Both the position numbers and the translations under genes were made by a program. 64,000 nt of DNA. It comes from Elysia chlorotica. Its lineage: Eukaryota > Mollusca > Gastropoda > Plakobranchidae. The stretch spans positions 617,521 through 681,520 of the forward strand of contig RQTK01000172.1 in the NCBI GenBank assembly GCA_003991915.1, written 5' to 3'. Below the pieces are notes generated by a model. It worked only from the letters and a program-made list of their open reading frames with translations. It ran no database searches and had not been told where the DNA came from. Of the stretch, positions 37,801 to 50,996 are shown piece after piece. Numbering within the stretch: the first letter of the stretch is position 1; each line of letters begins with the position of its first letter.

Positions 37801-38400
37801 TGTATGGCAAGAGAGGGCCATTTAAAGGATCTGAAAAAAAATGAAAGCTGAGGCCATCCTTTGCAAATAAAGTCTCACCAACTGAAAAGAAATGGTTGAA
37901 GTTGGGCCTTGAACAACATGGACAATCAAAATTCTAAGACTTATTGATGGAATGAATAGAACGGTGTTCTCTTTACATACTGTTACGGTTATCATGAAAA
38001 GAACGCTAACAAAACTGTTAAACGGGAACTCAGCGGTCTAAAAAGGCTTTGCTTTTGCTAAAATACAAACTGAAAATATGACAAAGAGAAACAGCTTTCT
38101 CATAACTGACAAGGAAACAAACTAGGGCATGGAGATCTAGATGGAAAACCCAATTAGTCCAGAGCCATGGTCTCGGTACCAAACTCGACAGGTCTGTTCT
38201 GCTGGGCTTTTAGAACGAATGAAAAAAGAAGGTGAGTGGTCTGAGTGAGGAGAGATCCCAGATCTGGAGATACCGCAGGGGTCCCGGGTATTAAAGTTAC
38301 CTAGCCCATGGGCTGCGTAGAATTAGAACTGTGGATCCTCGTAGTCAACCTGGCCTTTCTGCTCTTTGGCCCGGGAAAAACTCCTCTGCCCGCCTGTCTG
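37797..38400. other. Unannotated sequence
   Basis: Unique, nothing recognised. Confidence 0.45.
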
Positions 38401-38620
38401 TATTCAGTGTATTGCACAGCCAAATCCCCGCCAGTCAACTCCCAACATTCAGACAATGTTTGTAAACTAGGGCTTTAATTTACGACCCCTTCTCGACAAA
38501 ATTACACACTTGTTTACAAGTTCGCAGAAAGCGAAGGTGAAATGCATTTTCCGGGTTTCTCCGCGCGCCAAAGTTTTTCTTTTCACGCTTTTGAGATAAT
38601 CCGTGGGCCAGGTAATTGAA
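38401..38620. promoter_or_regulatory. Candidate regulatory patch with forkhead and E2F motifs
   Basis: GTAAAC at 38462-38467, near-palindromic CTTGTTTACAAG around 38511-38517 (forkhead core TGTTTAC) and GCGCCAAA at 38565-38572 (perfect E2F site on the minus strand). GC-richer than its neighbours and free of repeats. Motif evidence only. Confidence 0.25.
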
Positions 38621-38805
38621 GAAGGTGCTTCCTTTTTGTTGTTGTTAGTCTTGGATTGGATTCGGCCTTTCCTATAGCTCCACAGTCGTCAAGAATCAAT
38701 TAAATATAAATGAAGAACGGAGGAAAGGGAGGAAAAGGGTGATGATGATTTAAGAGAATTTGAGACTGAAAAAGAACTGAATAAGATAAAGCTATACCTT
38801 GTTGG

Positions 38806-38809
<4 letters not shown>

Positions 38810-38874
<65 letters not shown>
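38810..38874. repeat. (CT)n microsatellite
   Basis: Uninterrupted CT array of about 65 bp. Confidence 0.97.
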
Positions 38875-38880
<6 letters not shown>

Positions 38881-39984
38881 CCTTTTCTCTCTAATTTTTT
38901 TTTAACAAAGGAGGTTCTTGAAAACATCACGTTTTTATGTCTTAATAATACATTGTTTTGCCTTCGTCGTTTGAAAAAGCGGTTGTATGTTAAAATGCGC
39001 AAGGGAAAACAAACCCAACAATAGAAACAACAAAATAAAACTGTATACCTCCGCATCCGCTTTGATGAACCGTTTTGACATATACATCTAATGATAAGAT
39101 TACCCCAGTTTCAGTAAAACGAAACACATTCTTTTAGTTTTATTACAAAGGTATTGCCTTTGTTTTGTTATGCCCATACAGTTAAAAACATTTAATTTTT
39201 TTATAGATTTATTGCGTTTATTTTAAAACTTTTGACCGTATTATTATTGGTTTTTAAATTTGTTGAAACATTGCCTTGCAGAGTTTCGGATTTTGTTTTG
39301 CATAGCCTCATCCCGCAGACTATCCTCTAAGTTTCATAATGAAAAAAGTAGTTTATCAGCATTTGCGATGTTCTTGCTACGCATAGCAGTATTGCCTCCT
39401 ATTACCCAATTTCTAAAACTTTCGGAAGTCTTTGTTTTAATAAACTGCTGGAAGAGATTTAAATTTGGTTTTGTTTAAAGCCTGTAAAACTAAAGCTAAA
39501 AACTTACTAGGGAAAATGTATCTATAGTAATGAAGAATTATCGATACGGTTGGATTTGCATTATTTAGGTAAATGTTAAAAATATCGAAACAAATTTTTT
39601 TTTGTTTATTGCATAGACATTTTAAAATGATTGTCAGGTAGGTAATCTTAACTGACACAGATTAAAACGATTGTATAAATCGAATTTAAAATAATTAGCT
39701 CATATTATAAAATGACGTTTATTACATACACAATTTACACAAAAATAATGGTATTATATTCAACCTATATAATATTAAACATATTTCAAATAAAACTCAA
39801 GAGAGGATAGTTACATGCATGGAAACAGTTGAGTTTCCCAAGATATTTTTACCCCGAGTCGAGACGAACAACCGACGCTAGTGTGGCGATTTGCCATCAA
39901 TTACCCACCGCCGATAGATTTCTACGTTATCTGTTCCACCCCTTGCTCTTGCTGCCGGCACTCAACAAAGTGCATCCGGCCAGC
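38875..39984. other. Unannotated AT-rich sequence
   Basis: Nothing recognised. Confidence 0.5.
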
Positions 39985-40357
39985 CGTGAGATTAGATGAA
40001 GGGGAAAAAAAGGAAGTTTCCTTTCTACGCATTGAGATTAGGCCTAAATGGAGATAAAAAATGAAAGTTCCCTTTCCATGGCATAAGATTAGATGGGGAG
40101 AAAAGGAAGAAAGTTCCCTTTCCATGGCATAAGATTAGATGGGGAGAAAAGGAAGAAAGTTCCCTTTCCATGACCTAAGATTAGATGAGGAGAAAAGGAA
40201 GAAAGTTCCCTTTCCATGGCATAAGATTAGATGGGGAGAAAAGGAAGAAAGTTCCCTTTCCATGGCATAAGATTAGATGAGGAGAAAAGGAAGAAAGTTC
40301 CCTTTCTCCGGCATACGATTAGACCTAGACGAAGACAAAAGGAAGATACGGTTCTCC
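39985..40357. repeat. 46 bp minisatellite
   Basis: Five near-identical units start at 40080, 40126, 40172, 40218 and 40264 (GGCATAAGATTAGATGGGGA, then GAAAAGGAAG, then AAAGTTCCCTTTCCAT). Degenerate units flank them on both sides. No unique spacers, so it is not a CRISPR. Confidence 0.95.
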
Positions 40358-41396
40358 GTGCCTTCTCTAACCTTTTCCTGTGATTCGCACAGAAGAGTCG
40401 GGTAATCTCCCGCCAAAACGAGCCCTCCAACATTCAGATAAATGTACATGAAGCTGTACAGTTGATGTAGGAATACAGTTATAGAAAAAAATAATGCTAC
40501 ATCTTATCGCTGTTTGTTTATATTCCGGGTAAAAAAAAAATTAACATTGAAAAAGGTAAAGGCCTTAACAACAGACATTTTTTAAAAGATTGTAGTTTTT
40601 GCTTTTCGAATTGGTTTGAGTCCGTTTATTTTAAGTTTGTTTACACGTTTCCAACCAGAAAAATTAGGACTCGGTACTTTTTTGGCTGGTAATGAACAAT
40701 TTAACAAAACCGAAAGCATTTAACTAAAAAAACTTTAAAATGTTTTGACAGTTGCTATTTTTTTATAACGAATTTCAATTCCTTTTTTTTCTTGTCTGTT
40801 GTTTTATGCTTTGTGTTTTAATATCATAATGTACCCTGACCACTGTTATATATTTTGAAATATTATTTTACCTGTGATTTCAAATCGTAATATTTGTATT
40901 GATTTTAATTTCTGATATTGATGACTGCGCAAAAGGCTGGAGAACCGTTGCAACCAATAACATTTTAATTAAGTCTGATGGATCATTACATACAAATCGA
41001 GTGTATTTAAACAAAGACCTTTGACGCCTAGCAAGTAATATAATAAGCATTTATAACTTTCTTAAAAGATACAGGGAGCACTTGCCATGCTTATGGATTT
41101 TATTAACTGTGTACAGGTGGTCTGTATTCATCGATTTGTACCGATATTTCGTGCGTGAAAACTAACCACATATTAGTGCCGTTAAATTTAAGGTAAAGCG
41201 AACATTTCTATTTTCAAGACTTTATGGTATTATTGATCATATTAAAAAAATAGCATGATGGAAATCTACATACAATGACGAAAAACTCTATCGTCACTTA
41301 AAACTCAATAAGGGCGTGAGCTAATTTGCACTCAAAGATAACTATCACTCTACAATCTTTGCTAAAATGACACTTTTGTTTTATTTTGTTTTCCAG
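40358..41396. other. Unannotated AT-rich sequence upstream of the first Ig exon
   Basis: Probably intronic, because the exon at 41397 starts in phase 1 from an acceptor and needs an upstream exon. No such exon was recognised in the window. Confidence 0.5.
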
Positions 41397-41532
41397 GGAT
41401 TGACGAGAAGTCCTCTGTAGTTCTGAAGCGGCCGAGGAAGGAGGAGATCACCATGGGATCCGATGTTCTCTTGAAGTGCCAGATTTCGGGCAACCCCACA
41501 CCCAAGATTTACTGGTACCGCAACGATTATCG
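41397..41532 (+). CDS. Internal exon: first half of an I-set immunoglobulin domain
   Basis: Seen: a pyrimidine-rich tract ending in TTTTCCAG precedes the exon and a strong donor, CG|GTGAGT, follows it. The exon enters in phase 1 (GG completes a split codon) and leaves in phase 2 (CG). It encodes 44 whole codons. A basic linker (KRPRKEE) is followed by beta-strand-like residues, the first Ig cysteine (codon 41477-41479, residue 27) in a C-Q-I-S-G-N-P-x-P context, and the core tryptophan at residue 39 within I-Y-W-Y. The G-N-P-x-P and C-x11-W patterns are hallmarks of I-set domains. Inference: part of an extracellular adhesion, receptor or matrix protein. FGFR-like, PTK7/Otk-like, ROR/MuSK-like and hemicentin-like proteins all contain similar domains and cannot be separated here. 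The upstream exon was not found. Confidence 0.86.
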
Positions 41533-41700
41533 GTGAGTAGTTTTTTAATACTAGGGGCCGTAAGTACAACGCCCAGATAGCTTACAAATCGTCGTATGTA
41601 TCTGCGAATAAGTCCAGAACCAGACTGCTGCTAGTGCCTAGGGTGGGGCTGTGCTGGACTGGGGGCTCTTTATAAAACCCTCTTGTATTTATTTTCGCAG

Positions 41701-41782
41701 TCTGACCAAAGCTGCATACGGAAGCCACAGCCCCATCCCAGCCACCATATTCAGTCTGGCTCAGGCCTTAGAAGGCTTATAA
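41701..41782 (+). other. Possible alternative terminal exon of the Ig gene
   Basis: A good acceptor (TTGTATTTATTTTCGCAG, ending at 41700) lies 168 bases after the first Ig exon. Spliced in phase 2 it would add 27 residues (Arg then 26 codons) and stop at 41780-41782. An AATAAA lies at 41864-41869. Use would give a truncated product with only half an Ig domain. There is no protein-level support; a chance acceptor is the main alternative. Confidence 0.2.
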
Positions 41783-43230
41783 TGACTGGAAAGTTACAGC
41801 ATTACCACATTAGCGGTATAAACTTAGACTTTTCACTAAAGATCTCTGTAAAAGTAAAAAAAAAATAAACCCTTATTTCGGAGTCAAAATTCATAGCACA
41901 CAAACTCAGTACAACGTAGATCTATGGAGTTTTAAATAAAACTTGTGAAACGACTTAAAGAGTAACAAGAGTCTATCTAACCGTCTGTTGAGAAAGAAAA
42001 AGTCGATACTCAGAGAGTGAAACAGATTGCGCAAAACTTGAAACCGAAACAAAATCTTTTTAAGGCTAAGACCTTTCTGGTTGCGATCGATGTAATTCGA
42101 TCTGAATTCTCTCTCCAAGTCGATGGAACTTTAAATTTCAAGACTGCTTTTACACTCGCATCTTGTTCGTACATTAATTTGGTGAAAAGCATCTGGCTGT
42201 TTTTAGGATTGTTTACAATTGGATGACGTTACGAAACTTGAAAAGAAAAAAAAAGTAGGGGGGAGGGGGGTTCTGAAGTTCTTCGAGTCAGAAAGTCTCG
42301 ATCTTCTCTAAAACATTGATCCTAAGACTTAATAGGAACTTCTTCTCCTTCTTCTGTGTTATTTCTGTCCAATTTCAATGTATTGAATATTTTTGGCAGG
42401 TTTCATTGCTTCCAGGTTTTGTTCACAGGCTTGTAGATTAAGTTAGCTGGGAAGTCATGGTGCTATTTTTTCACTGATCTTATTAGAATAATATATCTCA
42501 CAACATAGAACTTAGAAAATGAAATGAATTTATGAACAAAAGAATACTTTTCTCAACAAAATTAAACGTATTTTTAGGTGTTTCTTATCTACTGTGTACC
42601 CACAAACCACTAAAAAGAGACATATATTGCTATTTTTCCTTAACATTCAAATTCTCAATAACGCAGTTTGGATCCTTTGGAAATTATGTTTAAAGATCTT
42701 CACCCTTAAATTCTTATTTGTACAACTATATGGTTTGTTTGTTTACCAATAAAAATTGAAGTTTTTTTTTAATCGGCACAGGCTGTAACCTTGTACATTT
42801 TTACTCGTGTTAAAATTATATGACATAAACACACACACATACACATAAAGAAACAAAGCAAGCTTGGGTTGTTTTTTTTATCTCTCAACCTATATTACAT
42901 TTTTCTCCTTTACATCTCTCTTCATCAGAATAAAATAAATACAAAAACAGCTGGTCGTTAATTTATTTTACTCAATCCCCCTCTTTGAAACGTTCCTTGT
43001 TCTCTTGTTTTTACACGACACTCCTTCCACATCCATTTTCTCCAATTTTTAGAGAAAACACTAATGTATATCCTCGTTCAATTTACTCACCGAGCAAACT
43101 GCCCTTTCATCTTCTCAAATCTCGGTAACCCGTAAATCGAATCCCTGTAAGCAAGCCATTCCCCCCTGGAAGGATCTCTACTCCACTCCTATGGGTGCCA
43201 CCCCTCGACTCGACTCGGCTGTTTGTTTTT
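41783..43230. other. Intronic unannotated sequence
   Basis: AT-rich, with AATAAA at 41864. Nothing else recognised. Confidence 0.45.
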
Positions 43231-43407
<177 letters not shown>

Positions 43408-43423
43408 TCACAGTACGGAGATT

Positions 43424-43602
43424 AGAAGCCTTGCAATCCACACGACGATAACAGATGACATAATGAAGTCCCTTAAGCATTGTATTTTCTGGTTGTTCAT
43501 TGGCTCCGCAAGTCTAAGATCGAGCTAGGATTGGACGCCTATGCAGATTCCCTGACCAATCGTCTTCGTTGTAGCTATGAACCCCATTATTGCAAGATCT
43601 CT
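43424..43602 (+). repeat. MITE copy i
   Basis: TTA|GAAGCCTTGCAATCCACACG start, then CGATAACAGATGACATAATG, GTTCATTGGCTCC, GAGCTAGGATTGGACGCCTA, CCAATCGTCTTCGTTG and ATTGCAAGATCTC. It lies directly downstream of a CT array. Confidence 0.9.
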
Positions 43603-43706
43603 GTTGCTACTCACCTTCCGTACACCATTCTTCTTCTGCCAAATCTCCTAAGTCCATAACCTTACCCCCTAAGCCGAGAGCGCTTCTCTAAAGTTTAACC
43701 AGTTCC

Positions 43707-43769
<63 letters not shown>
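43707..43769. repeat. (CT)n microsatellite
   Basis: Pure CT array of about 60 bp. Confidence 0.97.
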
Positions 43770-43771
<2 letters not shown>

Positions 43772-44118
43772 GGTAAGAAAACACCTATTTTGTTTCACCA
43801 GCAATGTCCTTTCAAATACGATCTTGTTCCAACAAGCTCGACATTTTATCCAAATGTTACCTGATCGTTTTCGTATTCTGACATTCCAAAAAAAAAAAAG
43901 CACCAGCAGCCAAACATTGGTATAGTGTCAACTTCCTGAAAACAATTCTGACGCTCTTTTGCGTTACAAGTTCTATTTCAACAGCTGCTGCTGTCAAAAT
44001 ATCTTGTCGTTCTTTCTATTTTGCCTACTATTTATCTATCATCAATCAACATGATCCAATTATCTAATATAAGTATCCATCTATCTACCTTTCTATTTAT
44101 ATGTCTATCTGTTCATCC

Positions 44119-44298
<180 letters not shown>

Positions 44299-45989
44299 GT
44301 ATATCGTGTTACCCGTTTTTAAAGCAGCCTTATCATGATCTATATAATTCTGTCTTTTACTTTGAAACTATGTTGTAGAGGAGTACTGTTTGAATTCTAC
44401 AACTTTAAAATTTTCCTGTTTTGCTTATACAAACCTATGGGTTCACCAAATAGTTCAGATTTTTATTTGTAATTCCTTGCAAGTATTTTTCAAACTATGC
44501 ACCTGTAACTTCAATATTTGCTCTAGTATCTGTTTATAATAGAGTCCCAATTAGACATTAACGTACACATTTGATTATAAATATTTTGATGATGTAAATT
44601 TGTAGGACATGAAAATGAAAACACTTTAAGAAGTATAAAACTTAACGGTGATCACAACATTTTTATGGACAACTAAACTTAATATTAAAGCCATTCGAAA
44701 TGTAATTTAATTGGCACCATGGATCATGGCAGGTGGTATACTTCATCATCAACTCTGGTCTCGGAGTCAGGTCTTATCAGTTATCCTATAGTGCAATTAG
44801 CTTGGCTTTTAGCGTTAGTGCCGGGGTATTGCAAGTTAACAGGGGGTGACTGGGGTCAGTGTCTTCGGGATGGTCGTGATAAAGCACATAGGGTTTTCCC
44901 AATGAACAATCATTGCGTGGGATTCCAATGATAATTATGAGAAAAACTTGGGAGAATTTCGAACAATTATAGCCATTGACGCAATGCATTGAAATGCTTT
45001 GACTTGAAGCATGCAAAAAATCCAAGTTTTCAACAAAAAAAAAGAAAAAAACAAACAAAAACAACCAAAATGGCATGTCTGGCATTTTCCAAAATAAAGC
45101 CCAGGCATAGTGTTGTCTATATTTAAGCTCTGAAATTCGTAAAAAACATAGATCTAACTTTACCTTGCTTTTTGAAAATAACAAGTTTCTTTTACTTTCT
45201 TTCAAACACAACTTCGAACCAGAAATACATAATTATTCAGATAACATTTAAATTTTAAAGAAAAGGTAGAGAAATTTCTGATCAGTGATGTAATAAGACG
45301 CAGGTCTTAATCGACTGACGCCGAGTGCATCAACTGCAATGAATTATTATGTTGACAGTTTGTCTAAAACTCGAGATGTCAACAGCGCAACAAGCAAAAT
45401 AATGTAGCGGAAACATTGTTTTGTTTTTGTTTTTTGTTACTTTTTAAGACATTTGTTCGTGATTTCCGTATTGTGCAGAAATTGTTAGGTTTTCGCGGAT
45501 GTCACAACAATGTATAGTATTGCCCCAGAACTGGATGTGAATCAGACATAACATTTTAATCATATAGTCTGAACAGAGAAGATCCGCGAAGATATTACAT
45601 TGTTGATAATTGAAATAAGATACGATTCATAGCCTGAAGGTAAGGATGTTATGCTATGGATTTAAGCTGCTGGATAAAGAAAATAACGAATTGAAAAGGC
45701 CTTGTTTCATATATAGATGAGAGGTTGTGTGGATTAAATTCAAAACTATTTTGCGAATATCCTTCTATTCTATTTTTCTTGATACAAAAGAAGGAGAAAA
45801 AAATAGGAGACAGGGATAGGAAGTCGTTGTTATGTCTGTATACAAGTGAGAATGTTCAACAGAAAGAATACGTGAGAAATTTGAATAAAAAAGTTATAGT
45901 GAAAGCAGAGCAGACTCTAAAGGTGGAAAATAATACGTGTATTAAAATAAGCAAGAGAGAAGTCAAGTTATCAGAGAAATTATAGTTGT

Positions 45990-45992
<3 letters not shown>
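44299..45992. other. Intronic unannotated AT-rich sequence
   Basis: Open frames of 86-141 codons (44786-45211 minus, 45725-45985 plus) lack domains and splice support. Confidence 0.45.
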
Positions 45993-46062
<70 letters not shown>

Positions 46063-46200
46063 TTAGAGATCATGGGACCTGTTATTTTGCTCTCTCCCTT
46101 CCCCCCTCTTTCTGTCACAGACAGACAGATAGACAGACAGAGAGGCAGGCAGGCAGACATACATACAGGCAGACAGACAGGTAGGCACCCGACAGACAGT
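45993..46200. repeat. (GA)n followed by a CAGA/GGCA tetranucleotide tract
   Basis: GA run 45993-46059, then a CT-rich patch, then CAGACAGATAGACAGACAGA and GGCAGGCAGGCAGACATACA repeats to 46200. Confidence 0.92.
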
Positions 46201-49040
46201 GACAAACAGAGGAACAGACAAATTAACCCACATAGCGACAAAGAGTTTAAACTTTTCCCAAATAAAACAATTAACATTCAGATTCTGATACCGTTCAACA
46301 TTCGTTTGCCCTAATTAAAAGCAACACAACAATGTCACGCAAGCATATCAATTTATCCTTGGCGTAATTCCGTGCTGAGTTAACCCATCACGTCCTTGGA
46401 TCAGACAGATGTTTACGTTACCTAATAGCTTAAAAGATGATGTTAAACCAAAATTATTTAATAAAAATAACCTCTAAGAATCCTGGCCAAAATAAATAAA
46501 TAAATTAATTAATTAATGAAGATTTAAAACTGTTTTTCCTTTTATTTAAAGAGTAGAACAAGAACAACCAGATGCACTTTGTGGAAGCGGAAAGAGGCAT
46601 CATCAACGCATGATAAGACATTTATAGCCATGAGAGAACTTTGAGAGACGATGGTTTTGATGGCGTAATTGGATCTTTCTGTGTTACATTCAAAAGCTTT
46701 TGGAGTTTTAAGCTGAATCTTCTTTGAGCATGTTTAGACATGCATTATTGTTATAAAACGTCAGGATTATATTTCCAATGTTCAAATGCCACAAATCTTT
46801 TTTTTTTTCTTTCCGTCTATTTTCTTTACTTATTCCAGATACCCCTAGATCATGTTGAATGACAGTTGGCATCTGCCAAAACTATTTTTTCTTTTTTTTT
46901 GTAGACTGCCAACAGGAAAGTGGGAGGGGGATCCTTATGATTATCCAATTAAATTGCTTTCGTCTAATGTGTCGGATTTTATGTTTGGGCTCTCCGTATT
47001 TTTCCCTCTTGCTTTCTGTTTTATTTTCGTCATTATTATAACAAGAGCACTATGAAATTGCAAAAGTGGGAGTGTTAATGGTTCACGTCTGGCTCAAAGG
47101 AACTGTTTTTCACACCCATATCTTCCCTATATGTCCATCAACACTTCTTTCTTTTCCATAATGTTATTAAAGATGTAATGTTTTGTAATACTGAGTGTGT
47201 TTAGTCTGCTGCACAAGCAAAATATTTTGTTGAGATTGTTATATCTTGAGACAAAGAAGGCAATTAAGTGTAACAGATTAATTTGGCATGTTTTGACGCT
47301 CCACATAGCCTAATAAATAATTACCAAAGTTATTGATACGCGCTCTCCTTATGTAACGAAAACATTGTTGTTATAATGATGCACGAAAGTTCAAGTTTGG
47401 CAGCAAAGAGGGACTTGAACAACTCTTTGGCATAATCATTGCGTTTCGTTATATTCGTTATATATTCAGTTCCATGACAGACAGTTTTGTGGGGTGTGCA
47501 CTTTCCAAGGCCTAATAGACTGAAATAGAGTTGACATGATCTATTATCTGCCACGGATAATGGTCTAGATTATATATGGCGTACAGAGATAGGTGAAGAC
47601 AGAAACAAAGAGCAGTTAGAGAGTGAGTGGAGAAGAAATTGAAGCAATAGACAAATAAATGTCGTGATTGTAATACGTTACGTGAAAAAAAAAAAGAATT
47701 AGTAAAAATAGATCTATACACAAACACGCAGACCAAAAGACGGACAGCAAGAAATGAGAAAAATAAAATGAAAGGGAAAGATCAGTAGAAAAAAAGTGTA
47801 GCGTTTTAGACAAACACAAATTGAAAGAAGCATAAGGATTTTCGCATTTATATTATTTTAAACATGAGGTTTCAATGCTAAGCGGTACCAATTCGAAAAT
47901 AATTCAGTGCCGTTTGAAATAAAACTTATATAGATGAGATGCAAGCCCCTCTCTCAAAAAATAAAATAGAAAAAGAAGTGATATACATAGTAGGAGCAAA
48001 AAGTAAAAACAACCGCGGCATGTTGAAATTTCAATTTCTAATCCGATAAAAAACAAGGGACTTGTTACAGTCTGTGGTAAAGAACTTCTCAAAGTTCTAT
48101 AACACTAGAGGTCTCTCTGGGGACCTCATTAAAATTTCACGAGTGTGCCGTTCCCTATTCAAAAGCAGACCCCTTGCCTGAGACAATGTCTAGAGCTCTG
48201 CATGTATTGCAATATTAATACAAGTAGAAAAGTTAATTAGAGTAATACCGATAAAAAGTATTAATGGTAGATGAAGACCTCATAGATGTAAGTCATGGTC
48301 GAATAAGAAATTAAAAAAAACATCTTTTTTTACACTTTAACCAGGGAGATGTTCTACTAATAATAATACCTGTTAGAGGGAATCTAGAACAAGGATGGTA
48401 AAAGAGAATACCGCAACTTCTAAAATTTCAGTGATTGGTGTCGACTTAAAAAAGAAGTCCCATTGCCACTTATCTATACCATAATATTTATTTTAAACTT
48501 CTCAGTTGTTAAAAAAAATCAAGAAACTGCACTCATGCTGTGTATAGGCAACTTTATTTGAACTTTTTTCTGCATCTCAAAAACATCTTAGTTGTAAAAC
48601 AAACAAACAAACAAATAAAAAAACGCGGATGAAATGCACTGAAATTAGGTAAAAGCAACTTTTAGCTCCGTATTTGAAAATTTTTCTAAACCTTAAAAAC
48701 ATCTTAGTTCTTTAAAAAAAATTAATGAAATGAACTGAAATTATGTAAAGGCAACCTTTAGCTCTTTATTTGAACGTTTTTCCCCCGCATCGTATTAGGT
48801 GCAAAGTACTATCTTTACACTGGGGATCCCGAGTGTTGTTCCCCAGTGTTGCTCCCGAGTGTTATCCAAAGCTGAGGATAAACGCTCAAGAACCAAGAAG
48901 CCGTAACTAACAAGGTTTAAGCGCCTGGGCGAGCAGACCAGTTTGTTTGGCTTGCCAGGCTTTAAGAGATCTATACTGATCGAAGGGGCGCCTTATTAGA
49001 TTGCTCAGGACGCTCGGTTAGAGGAGAGATGGGGAGTTGT
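46201..49040. other. Intronic unannotated AT-rich sequence
   Basis: Mostly AT-rich and unique. A GC-richer patch at 48780-48960 has GAGTGTT repeated three times (48830-48865). No gene seen. Confidence 0.45.
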
Positions 49041-49041
49041 G

Positions 49042-49156
<115 letters not shown>

Positions 49157-49447
49157 TGGTACTAGACCCTTGTACCGGAGTACCCCATGATTAGACACTC
49201 AAAATGGTATCTCTTAAACAGGAAAAACACACGGCATTATTATTTTAACAATGTTGTTTTTTAGGGCGAGGCATATTTTGTTTTGTAGAATGAATAACCG
49301 TTCGGTTTATTTGCTTAAGATTGGATATACCTAGATCGTTTTCTTGCCCTGTCATGTAGTTGGGCACTGAGGTGTAAGAATAACAGCAATGAGATGCGGG
49401 CGTGTTGTTGTTAAAATGCTTTTCAATCATATCGGCGTCATCGTCCG

Positions 49448-49471
49448 CATCATCATTATCATTATCATCAC

Positions 49472-49559
<88 letters not shown>

Positions 49560-49615
49560 GTCATCATTATCAGCATCATCATCATCAGCATCATCATCAT
49601 CACCATCTTCATTTT
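49448..49615. repeat. (ATC)n microsatellite
   Basis: Pure from about 49470 to 49560, with ATT/ACC/AGC variants at both ends. Gives poly-Ile, poly-Ser and poly-Met frames that are not genes. Confidence 0.97.
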
Positions 49616-50490
49616 AGCAATCACCATCATTAATGAAACATAATTTAAGTTGTATATAAATATTAATTGATAATGTACTATTTTTCTTTGTAACAATATC
49701 TGTTTTGTATTACTTTTGTAAACGTGTCTGCGAAAGAAAGAAAACTACAGCAATCGATAATTCACCATGGTTAAAAAAGAACCGCAGAGATTTCAATAAA
49801 AAAGAGAGATTTTCGAAGAAAAATAAAGCTGTTATGAAAAACTAGGGAGACCCTGAGAACTTTTCTCACATTTTAAACACATCCAAAATACGCCCTCGTA
49901 GGTTTTAGGTTTTTTTTCTTTTATCTGGTTCCTTAGATTTTGTTCGCACCAGCTAAATACAATTTGAAAAGAGGTGTATGTGCTCAAGATAAAGCCTCCT
50001 AGATAAGTTGAAGGCCTTAACACCTGTAAAAGAGATGAAAGAAAGATTGCAAAACCTGTATATTTGAAATGTCTCCTAAAAACAAGTGGTTCTTTAAGAA
50101 AGTGTTTATTTAATACAATGTATATAAAGAAAAAGGAGAAAAAAATGCACATATAGGCTCATTAAATTTATCTAACACCTTTTCATGGAATTCTAATGCA
50201 ATATTCTCCAATTGTAAAGAACGACAATCTTTTCCCACCGCTTGCCCCCGAAGTCCAAGTGTCACGAAGCGAGGTTTATACTCGCCTTAACAAATTCTGG
50301 TGTAATTTGTATGCCAGATGGTCGTTCTATGCCAAATAACTAACTTGGCTAACCTCCCGATGTCTGGGCCAGATTTCCAATGCGTGGCAATAGCTTAGGT
50401 GGAATGACGCCTCTTGCGGTTCTTTGTCAGGAAAGCCTTGGGGAGTACGTGAGTTATTGGTAAGCAAACGGCACTGGTGTGCTGTTCAGT
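49616..50490. other. Intronic unannotated sequence
   Basis: AT-rich until about 50220, then a GC-richer unique patch (50220-50470) leading into a MITE copy. No gene seen. Confidence 0.45.
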
Positions 50491-50666
50491 GCATACTTTG
50501 CGATCTGAGCGACGATAATAGATGACGTAATCACGCCCATAGGCATGGGTTTTTGTGTTCAGTCATTCGCTCTGTATATCTAGAAGAAATTATGCTTGGA
50601 CGCCAGTGCACATTTTCTTACCCATCGTCTTAGTATCGATATTGTCTCCGCTATCGCAAAGACTCT
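50491..50666 (+). repeat. MITE copy j
   Basis: ACTTTGCGATCTGAGCGACG start, GATAATAGATGACGTAATCA, GTCATTCGCTCTG, ATTATGCTTGGACGCCAG, ACCCATCGTCTTAG and CGCTATCGCAAAGACTCTA end. Confidence 0.87.
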
Positions 50667-50883
50667 ATTAACTGCTGTTTATGCCGGGAGTGGTCATGGC
50701 TTTGTATGTAGGGTGCCGACTTGCCCGATTGTACAAAGATTTTGTCCTGATCTAGAATCTAGATAAGGTATACAGTATACTGTTTTGTAAAAAAAAGGGG
50801 GTCAAATGGTTAGAGATCTAGAGATCGTTGTTTGTAGTGGTTTTAAGCAGATGCCGAGCTCGCTGTAATGTAAACTTTGGTTA

Positions 50884-50884
<1 letters not shown>

Positions 50885-50927
<43 letters not shown>

Positions 50928-50996
50928 NNNNNNNNNNNNNNNNNNNNNNNNNNNNNNNNNNNNNNNNNNNNNNNNNNNNNNNNNNNNNNNNNNNNN
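50885..50996. other. (TTA)n array and assembly gap
   Basis: TTA trinucleotide repeat from 50885 to 50927, then N from 50928 to 50996 (69 N). AT-rich ATT repeats resume at 50997. The true array length is unknown. Confidence 0.98.

Noticed and set aside
39985-40357. Regular 46 bp array as a possible CRISPR
   Set aside because: Units are contiguous without unique spacers, in an animal genome; it is a minisatellite.
45725-45985. 86-codon Lys-rich frame
   Set aside because: No domain, in an intron, and AT-rich composition explains the residues.
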